Notes: generated by a model from the sequence alone, not told the origin. 64,000 nucleotides of DNA from Bradyrhizobium sediminis (GCF_018736085.1 NZ_CP076134.1:5280501-5344500), one strand, 5' to 3'. Positions 19,041 through 28,029 are shown, counted from the stretch's first letter. A program made the numbers and translations.

Positions 19041-20231
19041 CTATCCACCCAGCCCTGTCCCGCCATAGAGCCACTGGAGATGCCCGTAATAATCCTCCGA
19101 CGTCTTGGCGCCCATGATGGCGTTGCGGATGCGGGCGTGTTCGCCGGCGGGATGATAGATGTGTTCGCCGATGGCGCGGGATTGCAGCTGGATCCGCGCG
19201 GTGCGCGCGAAGCGCTGCGACAGGTAGTGCTTGAGCGCGGCAGCGTGATCGTCCGGATAGGCGTCGAGCATGTGCGACAGGCACACCGCGTCCTCCAGCG
19301 CCATGCAGGCGCCTTGGGCGAAATATTGCAGCGTCGGGTGCGCGGCGTCGCCGAGCAGCACGACGCGGCCGTCGATCCAGCGTTCCATCGGATCGCGGTC
19401 GCACAGCACCCAGAGCTTCCAGTTCCTGCCGTGACGGATGATGTTTTGCGCCCGCCGATGCACATGCGCAAAGCCCCGCATCACTTCGTCGTGGGATACC
19501 GCTTGGCCTGCGACCGGCGCCGGCGCGTGGTTGTGATAGGTGACGACGAGATTGAACACCTTCCAGCCCGACAGCGGGTAATGCACGATGTGGCACTTCG
19601 GCCCGGCCCACAGCGTCGCCGCATTCCAGCGCAGGTCTTCCGGCATCTCTTCGGTCGGAATCACCGAGCGGTAGGTGGAATGACCGGATACCCGCGGCAG
19701 TCCGTCGGCGGCGACCTGCTTGCGGATGTTGGACCACAGCCCGTCGGCGCCGATCAGCAACGATCCCGTGATGCGTTCGCCGGAGGCGAGATGCGCCGTC
19801 ACCGAGGAGCCGTCCTGGTCGTAACCCATCACTTCGCTGGAGACGCGCAGCTCGATCAGCGGGTGGTCCTGGCACGCTTTCAGGAACACGCCGTGCAGGT
19901 CGCCGCGATGCACGACGCCGTAGGGGTTGCCGAACCGGGTGCGGAAGGCTTCGCCGAGGTCGATATGGGTGATCTCCTCGGCGTTCAGCGCATCCATCAG
20001 CCGCAGCTTGTCGATATAAACCGCCATGCCGCGCGCGGCCTCGCCGACGCCGAGATAATCGAAGGCGTGGAAGGCGTTGGGCCCGAGCTGGATGCCGGCG
20101 CCGATCTCGCCGAGCGCCGAGGCCTTTTCCATGAGGATCGACGCAATGCCCTTTTGCGCCAGCCCAAGCGCGGCGGCGAGGCCGCCGATGCCGCCGCCCG
20201 CGATCAGGACGGGCCGTTTGCTTACCGTCAT
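19041..20231 (-). CDS. FAD-dependent 3-hydroxybenzoate 6-monooxygenase-like enzyme
   Basis: A 396-residue class A flavin hydroxylase. It has an N-terminal FAD site LIAGGGIGGLAAALGLAQKG (about 9-28), the DG-type motif LLIGADGLWSNIRK (about 160-173) and the second FAD/ribityl motif GDAAHPTLQYFAQGACMALE (about 300-319). The latter is the form found in MhbM/XlnD-type enzymes that turn 3-hydroxybenzoate into gentisate with NADH and O2. It is translationally coupled to marR (its ATG overlaps the marR stop) and lies in one operon with maleylpyruvate isomerase, divergent from gentisate dioxygenase. A salicylate hydroxylase activity is possible but less consistent with the context. Confidence 0.82.
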   Translation of the reverse strand: MTVSKRPVLIAGGGIGGLAAALGLAQKGIASILMEKASALGEIGAGIQLGPNAFHAFDYLGVGEAARGMAVYIDKLRLMDALNAEEITHIDLGEAFRTRFGNPYGVVHRGDLHGVFLKACQDHPLIELRVSSEVMGYDQDGSSVTAHLASGERITGSLLIGADGLWSNIRKQVAADGLPRVSGHSTYRSVIPTEEMPEDLRWNAATLWAGPKCHIVHYPLSGWKVFNLVVTYHNHAPAPVAGQAVSHDEVMRGFAHVHRRAQNIIRHGRNWKLWVLCDRDPMERWIDGRVVLLGDAAHPTLQYFAQGACMALEDAVCLSHMLDAYPDDHAAALKHYLSQRFARTARIQLQSRAIGEHIYHPAGEHARIRNAIMGAKTSEDYYGHLQWLYGGTGLGG

Positions 20232-20740
20232 CAGCCTGCCTTCCCGAGATGTTCGAGCGCGTCTTCGGCGCGCAACGGCACGCGCGAGGCCTCGTTGCTG
20301 AGGTCGACCAGTTGGGTCAACAGCGCCAGCAGGGTCTTGCGATCGGCCGGTTTGAGCGGCTGCAGCATCCGCGCCTGCGCCCGATCGACCGACGGCATGA
20401 TATCGCGCAGCAAGGCCGCGCCTTCCCTGGTCAGGTAAAGCAGCTTTATTCGCTTGTCGCCGGGCGAGGGCTTGCGCTCGATATGGCCCTTGCTCTCCAG
20501 CCGCTCGATCACATTGCCGAGCGTGGAGCGGTCGAACGCGATCACGGCGGACAACCGGGTGGCGTCGATGCCGGGATGGGTGTGGATCGCGACCAACGCG
20601 GCAAATTGCACCGGCGTCAGGTCGTAGGCCCGGCACTCCTCGACGAAGATCGACACCGCGATCTGCTGCATCCGGCGGAACAGATAGCCGGGCGCATCGT
20701 AGACCGCGTCCATCGTCACTGGCGTTGGCTTACTCGGCAT
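20231..20740 (-). CDS. MarR family transcriptional regulator
   Basis: A 169-residue winged-helix regulator: FAALVAIHTHPGIDATRLSA (helix-turn-helix about 47-66), FDRSTLGNVIERLESKGHIE and the wing RKPSPGDKRIKLLYLT. It lies between and overlaps both neighbours (11 bases with the isomerase gene end, 1 base with the hydroxylase start), so it is part of the operon it probably controls. The palindrome at 21419-21438 in the divergent promoter is the natural operator candidate. MarR members in gentisate operons usually respond to the aromatic substrate or product. Confidence 0.9.
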   Translation of the reverse strand: MPSKPTPVTMDAVYDAPGYLFRRMQQIAVSIFVEECRAYDLTPVQFAALVAIHTHPGIDATRLSAVIAFDRSTLGNVIERLESKGHIERKPSPGDKRIKLLYLTREGAALLRDIMPSVDRAQARMLQPLKPADRKTLLALLTQLVDLSNEASRVPLRAEDALEHLGKAG

Positions 20741-21362
20741 CGGGCTGCCTGTCCGGTGCGGCGTCGGTGAACGCCTTCATGGCCTGCGCCGCCGCCTCGG
20801 CCCTGAGCAGCCGCGGATAGGCCGAGACGTCGACGCCGAAGCGCCGCGCGTTGAACAGCTGCGGCACCAGGCAGAGATCGGCGATGGTCGGCGTGTCGCC
20901 AAAACAGAATGGACCGGGCTCGCTCGCGATCAGCGCTTCGCAAGCGGCAAGGCCCTCGCGGTTGGCCCAGGCCGCCCAGCCCGTCACCTGCTCCTCGGGC
21001 AGGCCGAGTTCGCGCAATCGCGCCAGCACTTTCAGATTCTGCACCGGGTGGATATCGCAGGCCACGGCCTGCGCGAAGGCGCGAACCTTGGCGCGGCGCA
21101 GCGGATCTTTCGGCAGCAGCGGCGGCTCGGGGTGGGTTTCGTCCAGCCATTCGATGATGGCGAGCGACTGGGTCAGCACCGCGCCCTTGTCGTCCTGTAG
21201 CGCCGGGACCAGCCCTTGCGGGTTGAGGGCGAGAAAGGCGGGGTCGCGCTGTTCGCCCTTGCGCAGGTGGTGGGAGAGCTGATCGGCGCGCAGGCCCTTC
21301 AGATTCAACGCGATTCTGACCCGGTAGGACGCGCTGCTGCGGAAATAGCCGTGCAGCTTCAT
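20730..21362 (-). CDS. Maleylpyruvate/maleylacetoacetate isomerase (zeta-class GST)
   Basis: A 210-residue glutathione-S-transferase-fold protein starting MKLHGYFRSSASYRVRIALN. The SSASYRVRIALNLKG segment is the zeta-class active-site motif, followed by NPQGLVPAL, TQSLAIIEWLDE and CDIHPVQNLKV, all as in maleylacetoacetate and maleylpyruvate isomerases. It uses glutathione for cis-trans isomerisation of maleylpyruvate to fumarylpyruvate, the step after gentisate 1,2-dioxygenase, whose gene is divergent 112 bases away. Context favours maleylpyruvate as substrate. Confidence 0.88.
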   Translation of the reverse strand: MKLHGYFRSSASYRVRIALNLKGLRADQLSHHLRKGEQRDPAFLALNPQGLVPALQDDKGAVLTQSLAIIEWLDETHPEPPLLPKDPLRRAKVRAFAQAVACDIHPVQNLKVLARLRELGLPEEQVTGWAAWANREGLAACEALIASEPGPFCFGDTPTIADLCLVPQLFNARRFGVDVSAYPRLLRAEAAAQAMKAFTDAAPDRQPDAE

Positions 21363-21418
21363 TACGAACCTCCCCCTCAAATCTCTTGTTGGTCGTCGTT
21401 ACGGTTGACGATAGCCAC

Positions 21419-21438
21419 ATTGTAAGTATACTGTCAAT
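21419..21438. promoter_or_regulatory. Candidate MarR operator, gentisate divergent promoter
   Basis: ATTGTAAGTATACTGTCAAT is a 20-base imperfect palindrome (16 of 20 positions match the reverse complement, with AGTATACT in the core). It sits in the AT-rich middle of the gap between the isomerase-marR-hydroxylase operon and the gentisate dioxygenase gene, placed to control both directions. Confidence 0.6.
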
Positions 21439-21474
21439 CTATTGAAGCCAACGATAACCTCAGGGAGGCTGGTC

Positions 21475-22515
21475 ATGGAGCCCGTGCTGAAGACGCCGGA
21501 ACGCGAGGCGTTCTACAAGAAGATCGACGGCGAAAATCTCTCGGCGCTGTGGAACGTGATGGGCGATCTGATCACGCCGGAGCCAAAGAGCGCCTGCCGG
21601 CCGCATCTGTGGAAGTTCGACGCCATCCGCGACTACATGACCGAAGCCGGCAAGCTGATCACCGCCAAGGAAGCCACAAGGCGGGTGCTGGTGCTGGAAA
21701 ATCCGGGGCTGCGCGGGCAGTCGAAAGTCACGACCTCGCTGTTTGCCGGCGTGCAGATGGTGATCCCCGGCGACATCGCGCCGTCGCACCGGCACAGCCA
21801 GTCGGCGCTGCGTTTCGTGCTCGAAGGCCACGGCGCCTATACGTCGGTCGACGGCGAGCGCACCGCGATGGAGCCCGGCGATTTCGTCATCACCCCGTCG
21901 ATGACCTGGCACGACCATTCCAACGAGACCAGCGATCCGATGTTCTGGCTCGACGGGCTCGACATCCCGATGGTGCAGTTCTTCGACGCGTCCTTTGCGG
22001 AAGACTCCAAGGAGGACCAGCAGAAGATCACCCGTCCCCCGAACGACAGCTTCGGCCGCTACGGCCACAACCTGCTGCCGGTCGACGAGAAGCGCAAATC
22101 CAAGACTTCGCCGATCTTCAACTATCCCTACGCCCATACGCGCGAGGCGCTGGAACAGGCCAAGGCGCGCAACGAGTGGGACCCCTGCCACGGGCTGAAG
22201 CTGAGATTCTCCAATCCCGAGACCGGCGATTTCGCGATGCCGACCATCGGCACCTTCATCCAGCTGTTGCCGAAGGGCTTCAAGACCGCGCGCTATCGCT
22301 CGACCGACGCCACCGTGTTCGCGGCGATCGAGGGCAAGGGCCGCTCCCGGATCGGCGAGCAGACCTTCGAATGGGGCCCGCGCGATTTGTTCGTGGTGCC
22401 GAGCTGGCAGTGGGTCACCCACGAAGCCGACGTCGATTCCGTGCTGTTCAGCTTCTCGGATCGTCCGGTGCAGCAGAAGCTGGATTTGTTCCGGGAGGAC
22501 CGCGGCAACGCGTGA
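21475..22515 (+). CDS. Gentisate 1,2-dioxygenase
   Basis: A 346-residue bicupin iron enzyme that opens the ring of gentisate to maleylpyruvate. The N-terminal cupin shows MVIPGDIAPSHRHSQSALRF (metal histidines near residue 105) and MTWHDHSNETSDPMFWLDG; the second cupin is near RIGEQTFEWGPRDLFVVPSW. These segments are distinctive for gentisate dioxygenases. ATG 21475 follows AGGGAGG at a normal spacing, so the longer in-frame ATG at 21442 is not needed. No fumarylpyruvate hydrolase gene follows within the window, so the last step must be encoded elsewhere. Confidence 0.92.
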   Translation: MEPVLKTPEREAFYKKIDGENLSALWNVMGDLITPEPKSACRPHLWKFDAIRDYMTEAGKLITAKEATRRVLVLENPGLRGQSKVTTSLFAGVQMVIPGDIAPSHRHSQSALRFVLEGHGAYTSVDGERTAMEPGDFVITPSMTWHDHSNETSDPMFWLDGLDIPMVQFFDASFAEDSKEDQQKITRPPNDSFGRYGHNLLPVDEKRKSKTSPIFNYPYAHTREALEQAKARNEWDPCHGLKLRFSNPETGDFAMPTIGTFIQLLPKGFKTARYRSTDATVFAAIEGKGRSRIGEQTFEWGPRDLFVVPSWQWVTHEADVDSVLFSFSDRPVQQKLDLFREDRGNA

Positions 22516-22880
22516 GGGAGTGGACCTCGATCTTTCGTCGTCCCGGCGAACGCCAGGACGACGGTAGACTGGATTGCTTCATCGCGGGGCCTGTCATCGG
22601 GCGCGCATCTCGCCATCTTCCTGCGCATATCGGCCGCATTTTAGGTCGCAACTGCCGGCGCGGAGCCATGGCATGCCGCTGCCGTGGATAAGGTTGGGCA
22701 CCGGAATTATGGGGCAATCCGGGGGCGAATTATTCAGCACACGTCATGGTAAGTAGCGTACCGACGACGGCAGGCTGGCGACGATTCTTGATGACGTAGC
22801 CGTTGCGGTGACCAACGGGTTGTAAGGAAGGTTCATTCGGCGTCCGCGGGGGACGTCAAGACCTGATTGAGGGCAGTCCT
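22516..22880. other. Non-coding stretch upstream of the spermidine-synthase-like gene
   Basis: 365 bases. It holds a short family-B-like remnant (GTCGTCCCGGCGAACGCC..AGGACGAC at 22537-22562) and otherwise no gene or hairpin that could be defended. Confidence 0.4.
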
Positions 22881-25337
22881 TTGCAAGCATCCCCCGGCAT
22901 TTCGAGCCGCCATTATTTCGCAATCTTTATATTGGCCTCCGCCACCCTGTCCTACCAGATACTGGTAACTCGTTTTTTCAGCGTCATGCTGTATTATCAT
23001 TTTGCATTTGCTGCCATTTCACTTGCCATGCTCGGACTTACGCGCGGAGCGATGGAGGTCTACAACAAACCTGCCCGCTATGCTCTCGAACGGGTGGGAG
23101 TGGAATTCGCGCGCCACGCATCATGGTTTGCGATTACCGGCGTCGGCGCAATGATTGCCTTCCTGTGCGTGCCGCTCGTGATCCCCGGGGGATACGTACC
23201 TGCAGCCCTCGCGGTCGCGACGTTCGCCTTCGTGATGCCTTTTACCGAAAGCGGTGTCTGCATAACGCTTTTGTTGACTCGCCTGCCATACGGCGGCGGA
23301 TGGCTCTATGCGGCCGACCTTTCAGGGGCGGCGCTCGGATGCCTCGGGGTTATCTTCGTATTACTCATCGTCGATCCTGTGAGCGCCACACTATGGATCG
23401 GAGCCTTTGCCGCTGGCGCGGGCTGGATAGTGGTGCGGGACAGCGGCGACATCCGCAGCCTGCGCCTGAGCGGCGCCGTCGCACTTACGCTGGCTGCCGC
23501 CGCCACTGTGCACACCGGTCTGGCCGTTTCCGGCAAAGACCATCTGGGCGTCTTCTGGGCGAAGGGCTCTCAGCAGATGGGAACGCTGTTCGAGCGCTGG
23601 AATACCTACTCACGCGTGAGGGTGACGGCGCTTGGCGAGAGCACTCCGTTCGGCTGGGGCCTCGCCCACACGCCGGAGACGAAGATAGACCAGTACCACC
23701 TCGATATCGACGCCGATGCGGCCACGGTCATCACCCGGCACGACGGCGATCTCGGCAAGCTATCCTACTTGAAGGATGACGTCGTCAATGCCGCCTACCT
23801 GGTGCAGTCGCCTGACGACGTCGCTGTGGTGGGCGTGGGCGGCGGTCGTGACATTCTTTCCGGGCTCTTCTTCGGCGCCAAGCACATACGTGGAATTGAG
23901 ATCAACCCCGCGATCTTCGAAGTCCTCACTGACAAATTTGCCGATTTCTCTGGCCATCTCGATCGCCAGCCCGGCGTATCGTTGGTCAATGCCGAAGCCC
24001 GCAGCTACATCAACCATTCGCCCGATCGATACGACCTTGTCCAGATTTCGCTGATCGACACCTGGGCTGCAACGGCTGCTGGCGGGCTGACACTCACGGA
24101 AAACCGTCTCTATACGGTGGAGGCATGGGCTGACTTCTACCGGGCGCTGAAGCCTGGCGGGCTATTGTCAGTATCGCGCTGGTACGAGCCGGACCATCAC
24201 CGCGGTGAGTTTTATCGCCTCGTGGCGATCGCGGCGAGTGCGCTCCAGCGTCAGGGTGTGCCCGCAGCCGCACTGGCAAACCATGTTATCGCACTGAACG
24301 TCGACAACATCGTAACGGTGATTACCCGTCCTGACGCCTTCACCAAGGCCCAGTGGCAAGCTGCGCGCACAAGGCTTCTGGCCCAGGACTTCAAGATACT
24401 CCTGGGGCCGGATGTCAATTTCGACACCGTCACATCGACGCTGCTGTCCGGCAAGGCCGACGCGGCATTCTTCGCGTCACTGCCGGAAAACATCATTCCT
24501 TCAACGGACGACAATCCGTTCTTCTTCTATACGACGAGCTTCGGAAATCTTGCCGACGTGCTCTCATCGGCTCGCACCAACAACAGCGCGGCGATCAGCA
24601 TGACCCTGCTGCTGCTCCTGGTCGCGCTTTGCGCCTGCGGGTACTACATCGCCATTCCGTTTGTCCGCCTCGCAAAGCGGATGCCGCTGTCGACGCTGAC
24701 GCCACCCGTGGCGTATTTCTGCGCGATCGGCATGGGCTTCATGCTGATTGAGATATCGCAGATGCAGCGGCTGATGGTCTTCCTTGGACATCCCGTCTAC
24801 GGACTGGGCGTGGTACTGTTCACGATCCTTCTCTTCAGCGGGATCGGCAGCGCCACGGTCGGCGCCCATGCCCTTCGATCGAGCGCGGTCGTCACCAGGG
24901 TTGTCGCGCTCGTGACAACGCTCGTGCTGGCGGGGCTATTGACTCCCTTGTTCACCACATGGGCGCGATCGGAAGCTACCGACATGCGCATTCTGTTGTC
25001 CGTAGTACTGCTCGCGCCACCGGCGTTCTGCATGGGGATGATGTTTCCGCTCGGGCTAAGCATCTGGCGCCGTCACGCGGAGCTTCTTCCGTTCTTCTGG
25101 AGCGCCAACGGAATTACCTCGATGTTTGCGTCGGTGCTGGGCATGGCCTTATCGATAGAATTCGGCATCGCGATGACATATGCGCTAGGCACCTGTTTCT
25201 ATGTCGTCTGCGCATTCATGATCGCCCGGAGCAGCCGGAGCGAACCGCATGGGCGTGTCCGCGGCGAGGCCGCTCAAGGGACTGGAATTGGTGCGCCAGC
25301 TAGCGCCAGTGCAACAGCCGCGTCTCCAGCAGATTGA
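22881..25337 (+). CDS. Membrane protein with spermidine-synthase-like Rossmann domain
   Basis: An 818-residue protein beginning with TTG (GAGGG 9 bases upstream). Several hydrophobic segments occupy residues 12-220. A soluble Rossmann domain covers about 300-440: VAVVGVGGGRDILSGLFFGA, GIEINPAIFEVL and YDLVQISLIDTW. A further membrane block lies around 570-790. This matches the family often annotated as fused MFS/spermidine synthase, but the DP-GPA-type catalytic loop of true aminopropyltransferases is not seen, so polyamine synthesis is doubtful. Base composition is lower in GC and codon use differs from its neighbours, hinting at transfer. Its 3' end overlaps the convergent permease gene by 38 bases. 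Confidence 0.7.
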   Translation: MQASPGISSRHYFAIFILASATLSYQILVTRFFSVMLYYHFAFAAISLAMLGLTRGAMEVYNKPARYALERVGVEFARHASWFAITGVGAMIAFLCVPLVIPGGYVPAALAVATFAFVMPFTESGVCITLLLTRLPYGGGWLYAADLSGAALGCLGVIFVLLIVDPVSATLWIGAFAAGAGWIVVRDSGDIRSLRLSGAVALTLAAAATVHTGLAVSGKDHLGVFWAKGSQQMGTLFERWNTYSRVRVTALGESTPFGWGLAHTPETKIDQYHLDIDADAATVITRHDGDLGKLSYLKDDVVNAAYLVQSPDDVAVVGVGGGRDILSGLFFGAKHIRGIEINPAIFEVLTDKFADFSGHLDRQPGVSLVNAEARSYINHSPDRYDLVQISLIDTWAATAAGGLTLTENRLYTVEAWADFYRALKPGGLLSVSRWYEPDHHRGEFYRLVAIAASALQRQGVPAAALANHVIALNVDNIVTVITRPDAFTKAQWQAARTRLLAQDFKILLGPDVNFDTVTSTLLSGKADAAFFASLPENIIPSTDDNPFFFYTTSFGNLADVLSSARTNNSAAISMTLLLLLVALCACGYYIAIPFVRLAKRMPLSTLTPPVAYFCAIGMGFMLIEISQMQRLMVFLGHPVYGLGVVLFTILLFSGIGSATVGAHALRSSAVVTRVVALVTTLVLAGLLTPLFTTWARSEATDMRILLSVVLLAPPAFCMGMMFPLGLSIWRRHAELLPFFWSANGITSMFASVLGMALSIEFGIAMTYALGTCFYVVCAFMIARSSRSEPHGRVRGEAAQGTGIGAPASASATAASPAD

Positions 25338-26133
25338 TCAGCTTGCCCACGGCGAGCCCGAACAGCGACAGGATGACGACGCCGGCGAGCAGCTGATCGG
25401 TCTGCATCAGGTTGCCGGCCTGCAGCACGAAGGCGCCGATGCCGAACTGGGCGCCGATCATTTCGGCGCTGACCACCAGCAATAGCGCCACCGAAGCCGA
25501 GATGCGGAAGCCGGCGAGGATCGACGGCAGCGCGCCGGGCCAGATCACCCGGCGCACGATGGAAGCGAACGGCACGTTGAAACTCTGCGCCATCCGGATC
25601 AGGTTGCGCGGCACCGCATCGACGCCGCTATAGACCGAGATCGCGGTGGAGAAGAATACCCCGAGCGCAATGGTCGCGATCTTCGGCTCTTCGCCGATGC
25701 CGAGCCACAGGATCAGCAGCGGCAATAGCGCGATCTTCGGAATCGGAAACAGCGCCGAGATGAAGGTGATGCCGACGCCGCGCGCGACGCTGGAAAGCCC
25801 GATCGCGAACCCGACCAGGACACCGGCGGCGGTGCCGAGGATCCAGCCGGAGCCGATCCGCATCACCGAGACCGACACGTGCTGCCAAAGCGCGCCCGAG
25901 ATCGCGAGCTTCCAGATCGCCAGCGCGATCGCCGACGGCGGCGGCAGGAACAGCGGATTGACGAGAGCCGCGCTGCCGGCGAGTTGCCAGAGCGCCAGCA
26001 CCAGTAGGAGCGCGATCCAGCCGGAATAGCGGCCTGCCTTCGGCGCGAAGCCGGCGCCGCGAAACGCGACCGGCCGCGACACGGCCGCGACATCGGTTTG
26101 CGGCGGATCCTTTGGCGGCGCGCGCTCAAGCAT
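25300..26133 (-). CDS. ABC transporter permease (SsuC/TauC type)
   Basis: A 277-residue inner-membrane protein with about six hydrophobic spans and the permease-ATPase coupling loop around RNLIRMAQSFNVPFASIVRRVIWPGALPSI (quoted in part: NVPFASIVRRVIWPGALPSI). The EAA-type loop and overall length fit the nitrate/sulfonate/taurine importer family. It overlaps the ATPase gene by 8 bases and ends the operon. The substrate cannot be told from sequence; the co-transcribed FAD oxidoreductase suggests an organic acid or amine. Confidence 0.88.
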   Translation of the reverse strand: MLERAPPKDPPQTDVAAVSRPVAFRGAGFAPKAGRYSGWIALLLVLALWQLAGSAALVNPLFLPPPSAIALAIWKLAISGALWQHVSVSVMRIGSGWILGTAAGVLVGFAIGLSSVARGVGITFISALFPIPKIALLPLLILWLGIGEEPKIATIALGVFFSTAISVYSGVDAVPRNLIRMAQSFNVPFASIVRRVIWPGALPSILAGFRISASVALLLVVSAEMIGAQFGIGAFVLQAGNLMQTDQLLAGVVILSLFGLAVGKLINLLETRLLHWR

Positions 26134-26899
26134 GCTGGACCTCGCGCTCGGCGTCGATCGCCTGTTCGCGGATCTTCGACCACAACTCGTTCTGCAGCGC
26201 CAGCAGGCGTTCGCGGGCGTGGATGTCGCCGCGCTCGCTGCGCGTCATCGGAATGCTGACGACCTCGCGGATGCGGCCGGGCCGCCGCGACAGCACCACG
26301 ATACGGTCCGCGATCCGCACCGCCTCCTCGAGATTATGCGTGACGTAGACCGCGCCCATCGCGCCGTCGGCGAGCAGTCTGACAAAATCCTCCATCAGCA
26401 GTTCGCGGGTCTGCGAATCCAGCGCCGACAGCGGCTCGTCCATCAACAGGATCGCAGGTCTCACCGCCAGCGCGCGGGCAATGCCGACGCGCTGGCGCAT
26501 GCCGCCGGACAATTGCTTCGGATAGGCGCCGCGAAAGTCCGACAGGCCGGTGCGGCGCAGGGCGTCGTCGACAACAGCGCGGCGCTCGCCCTGGGCCAGG
26601 CCGGTGTGCAGCAACGGGAACTCGACATTCTCCTCCACCGTGCACCAGGGCAGCAGCGCGAAATCCTGGAACACGAAGGTCAGCGGATTGCGGCTGTCCG
26701 GCGGCGGCGCGCCGCGCCATTCCGCCGCGCCCGCGCTCGGCTGCAGCAGCCCGCCCAAGATCGACAACAGCGTGCTCTTGCCGCAACCGGACGGACCGAC
26801 GATCGCCACCACCTCGCCCGAGCGCACCGTGAACGACACGTCGTCGAGCACTTCGAGCGCGCCGAAGCGGTGGCTGATATGGTCGGCGATCAGGTGCAT
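26126..26899 (-). CDS. ABC transporter ATP-binding protein (SsuB/TauB type)
   Basis: A 257-residue ATPase with Walker A GPSGCGKST, Q-loop VFQDFALLPW, signature LSGGMRQRVGIARAL, Walker B ILLMDEPLSALD and the switch histidine in VYVTHNLEEAV. The start is the ATG at 26899 (MHLIADHISHRFGALEVL), since the region upstream is a palindromic repeat and not coding. It powers the adjacent permease; the binding protein follows beyond the repeat. Confidence 0.93.
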   Translation of the reverse strand: MHLIADHISHRFGALEVLDDVSFTVRSGEVVAIVGPSGCGKSTLLSILGGLLQPSAGAAEWRGAPPPDSRNPLTFVFQDFALLPWCTVEENVEFPLLHTGLAQGERRAVVDDALRRTGLSDFRGAYPKQLSGGMRQRVGIARALAVRPAILLMDEPLSALDSQTRELLMEDFVRLLADGAMGAVYVTHNLEEAVRIADRIVVLSRRPGRIREVVSIPMTRSERGDIHARERLLALQNELWSKIREQAIDAEREVQHA

Positions 26900-26934
26900 C
26901 TGGTGTTTCGTTTCCGGCCCACGCTCTCGCAACT

Positions 26935-27018
26935 CGTCATTGCGAGGAGCCAAGCGACGAAGCAATCCAACTTCTTCTTTGCGGCGCCATGGATTGCTTC
27001 GCTGCGCTCGCAATGACG
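26935..27018. repeat. Palindromic repeat, family A (copy 2)
   Basis: CGTCATTGCGAGGAG at the left, CTCGCAATGACG at the right, inner GAAGCAATCCA / TGGATTGCTTC. It sits inside the ABC operon, between the binding-protein and ATPase genes, where the hairpin may set relative expression by protecting or terminating the upstream message. Confidence 0.85.
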
Positions 27019-27024
27019 GATGCG

Positions 27025-28029
27025 CTAATCCGCCTTCACAAATTCCCTGGCGACGATCGCGTCGACGCCAAATCCCTTGTCGACGAAACCCTGTGCCTGT
27101 AGCCATTCGATCTGGTTGGCGACATTCCTGACGTCGAGCTTGCCGTCGGGATCGATATAGGCGCAGTTGCCGACCACCTGCTCGACCGGCAGGTTGGTGT
27201 ATTTGGCGATGATCTCCAGCAGCGGTCTGGTCTTGTCGTTGATCGAAGCCTTGCCGTCCTTGATCGAGGCCAGGATCACGTCGTGATATTCGCGGTCGGC
27301 GCGAGCCAGCGCGCCCAGCAGTTTGGTAACCAGCGGCTTGTTGGCCGCGGTCTTGGTCGACGCAAACACGGCGCCGAGCTGCCACGGCGTCTCGTCGCCG
27401 ACCCAGCCCAGCAGTTTCGCGCCGCCGTCGTCGATCAGCTTGCGCGCGGTCGAGACCGGCAGCAGTGCTGCGTCGACGGTCTCGCCTTTCAGGGCGGCGG
27501 CGGCATTCGACAGCGACTGCAGCGGCAGCACCTTCACCTCGGCAAGCTTGAAGCCGTATTTGTCGGCAAGCAGGCCGAGCGAGTAGTGAAAGCTCGATCC
27601 GGTCTGGGTCACGGCGATGCGCTTGCCGGCAAGATCCTTCGGCGTCTTCAGGCCGCTCACATAGGCGTTGTTGCTGGCGAAATAGCCGATCAGGGGATAG
27701 CCGGCCTTCTCGCGGCTCATGCCGCCGATCACTTTCAGCGTGCCCTTGCCGGCGAGATTGTAGAGCCCGGCGGTGAATGCCGTGATGCCGAAATCGACAT
27801 CGCCCGAAGTGGTCGCGACCGCGATCGGCTGCGCGGCGTCGAAGAACTTCAGCTCGATATCGAGTCCGGCCTCTTTGAAGTAGCCCTTGTCCTGCGCGAT
27901 GAACACCGGCGCCGAGGACGACAGCCGCAGCACGCCGATCTTCGCCTTCAAGGGTTCGTCCGCCCGCGCGATTCCACTCGCCGCCAAAGCCATCAGGCCC
28001 GCAAATGCGAGCCGCGCCAACATCTTCAT
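27025..28029 (-). CDS. ABC transporter substrate-binding protein (NMT1/SsuA-like)
   Basis: A 334-residue periplasmic binding protein with a signal peptide (MKMLARLAFAGLMALAASGI, cleavage near ARADEP). The mature domain shows PVFIAQDKGYFKEAGLDIEL, the hallmark of the NMT1/taurine-nitrate-sulfonate binding family, and DVDFGITAFTAGLYNLAGKG. It is second in an operon that starts with an FAD oxidoreductase and continues with the ATPase and permease. Ligand unknown. Confidence 0.9.
   Translation of the reverse strand: MKMLARLAFAGLMALAASGIARADEPLKAKIGVLRLSSSAPVFIAQDKGYFKEAGLDIELKFFDAAQPIAVATTSGDVDFGITAFTAGLYNLAGKGTLKVIGGMSREKAGYPLIGYFASNNAYVSGLKTPKDLAGKRIAVTQTGSSFHYSLGLLADKYGFKLAEVKVLPLQSLSNAAAALKGETVDAALLPVSTARKLIDDGGAKLLGWVGDETPWQLGAVFASTKTAANKPLVTKLLGALARADREYHDVILASIKDGKASINDKTRPLLEIIAKYTNLPVEQVVGNCAYIDPDGKLDVRNVANQIEWLQAQGFVDKGFGVDAIVAREFVKAD

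Noticed and set aside
20231..20740. The long in-frame extension of the hydroxylase gene into marR
   Set aside because: The ATG at 20231 opens directly on the flavin-binding strand and lies on the marR stop; the extension reads as an antisense-like frame of marR.
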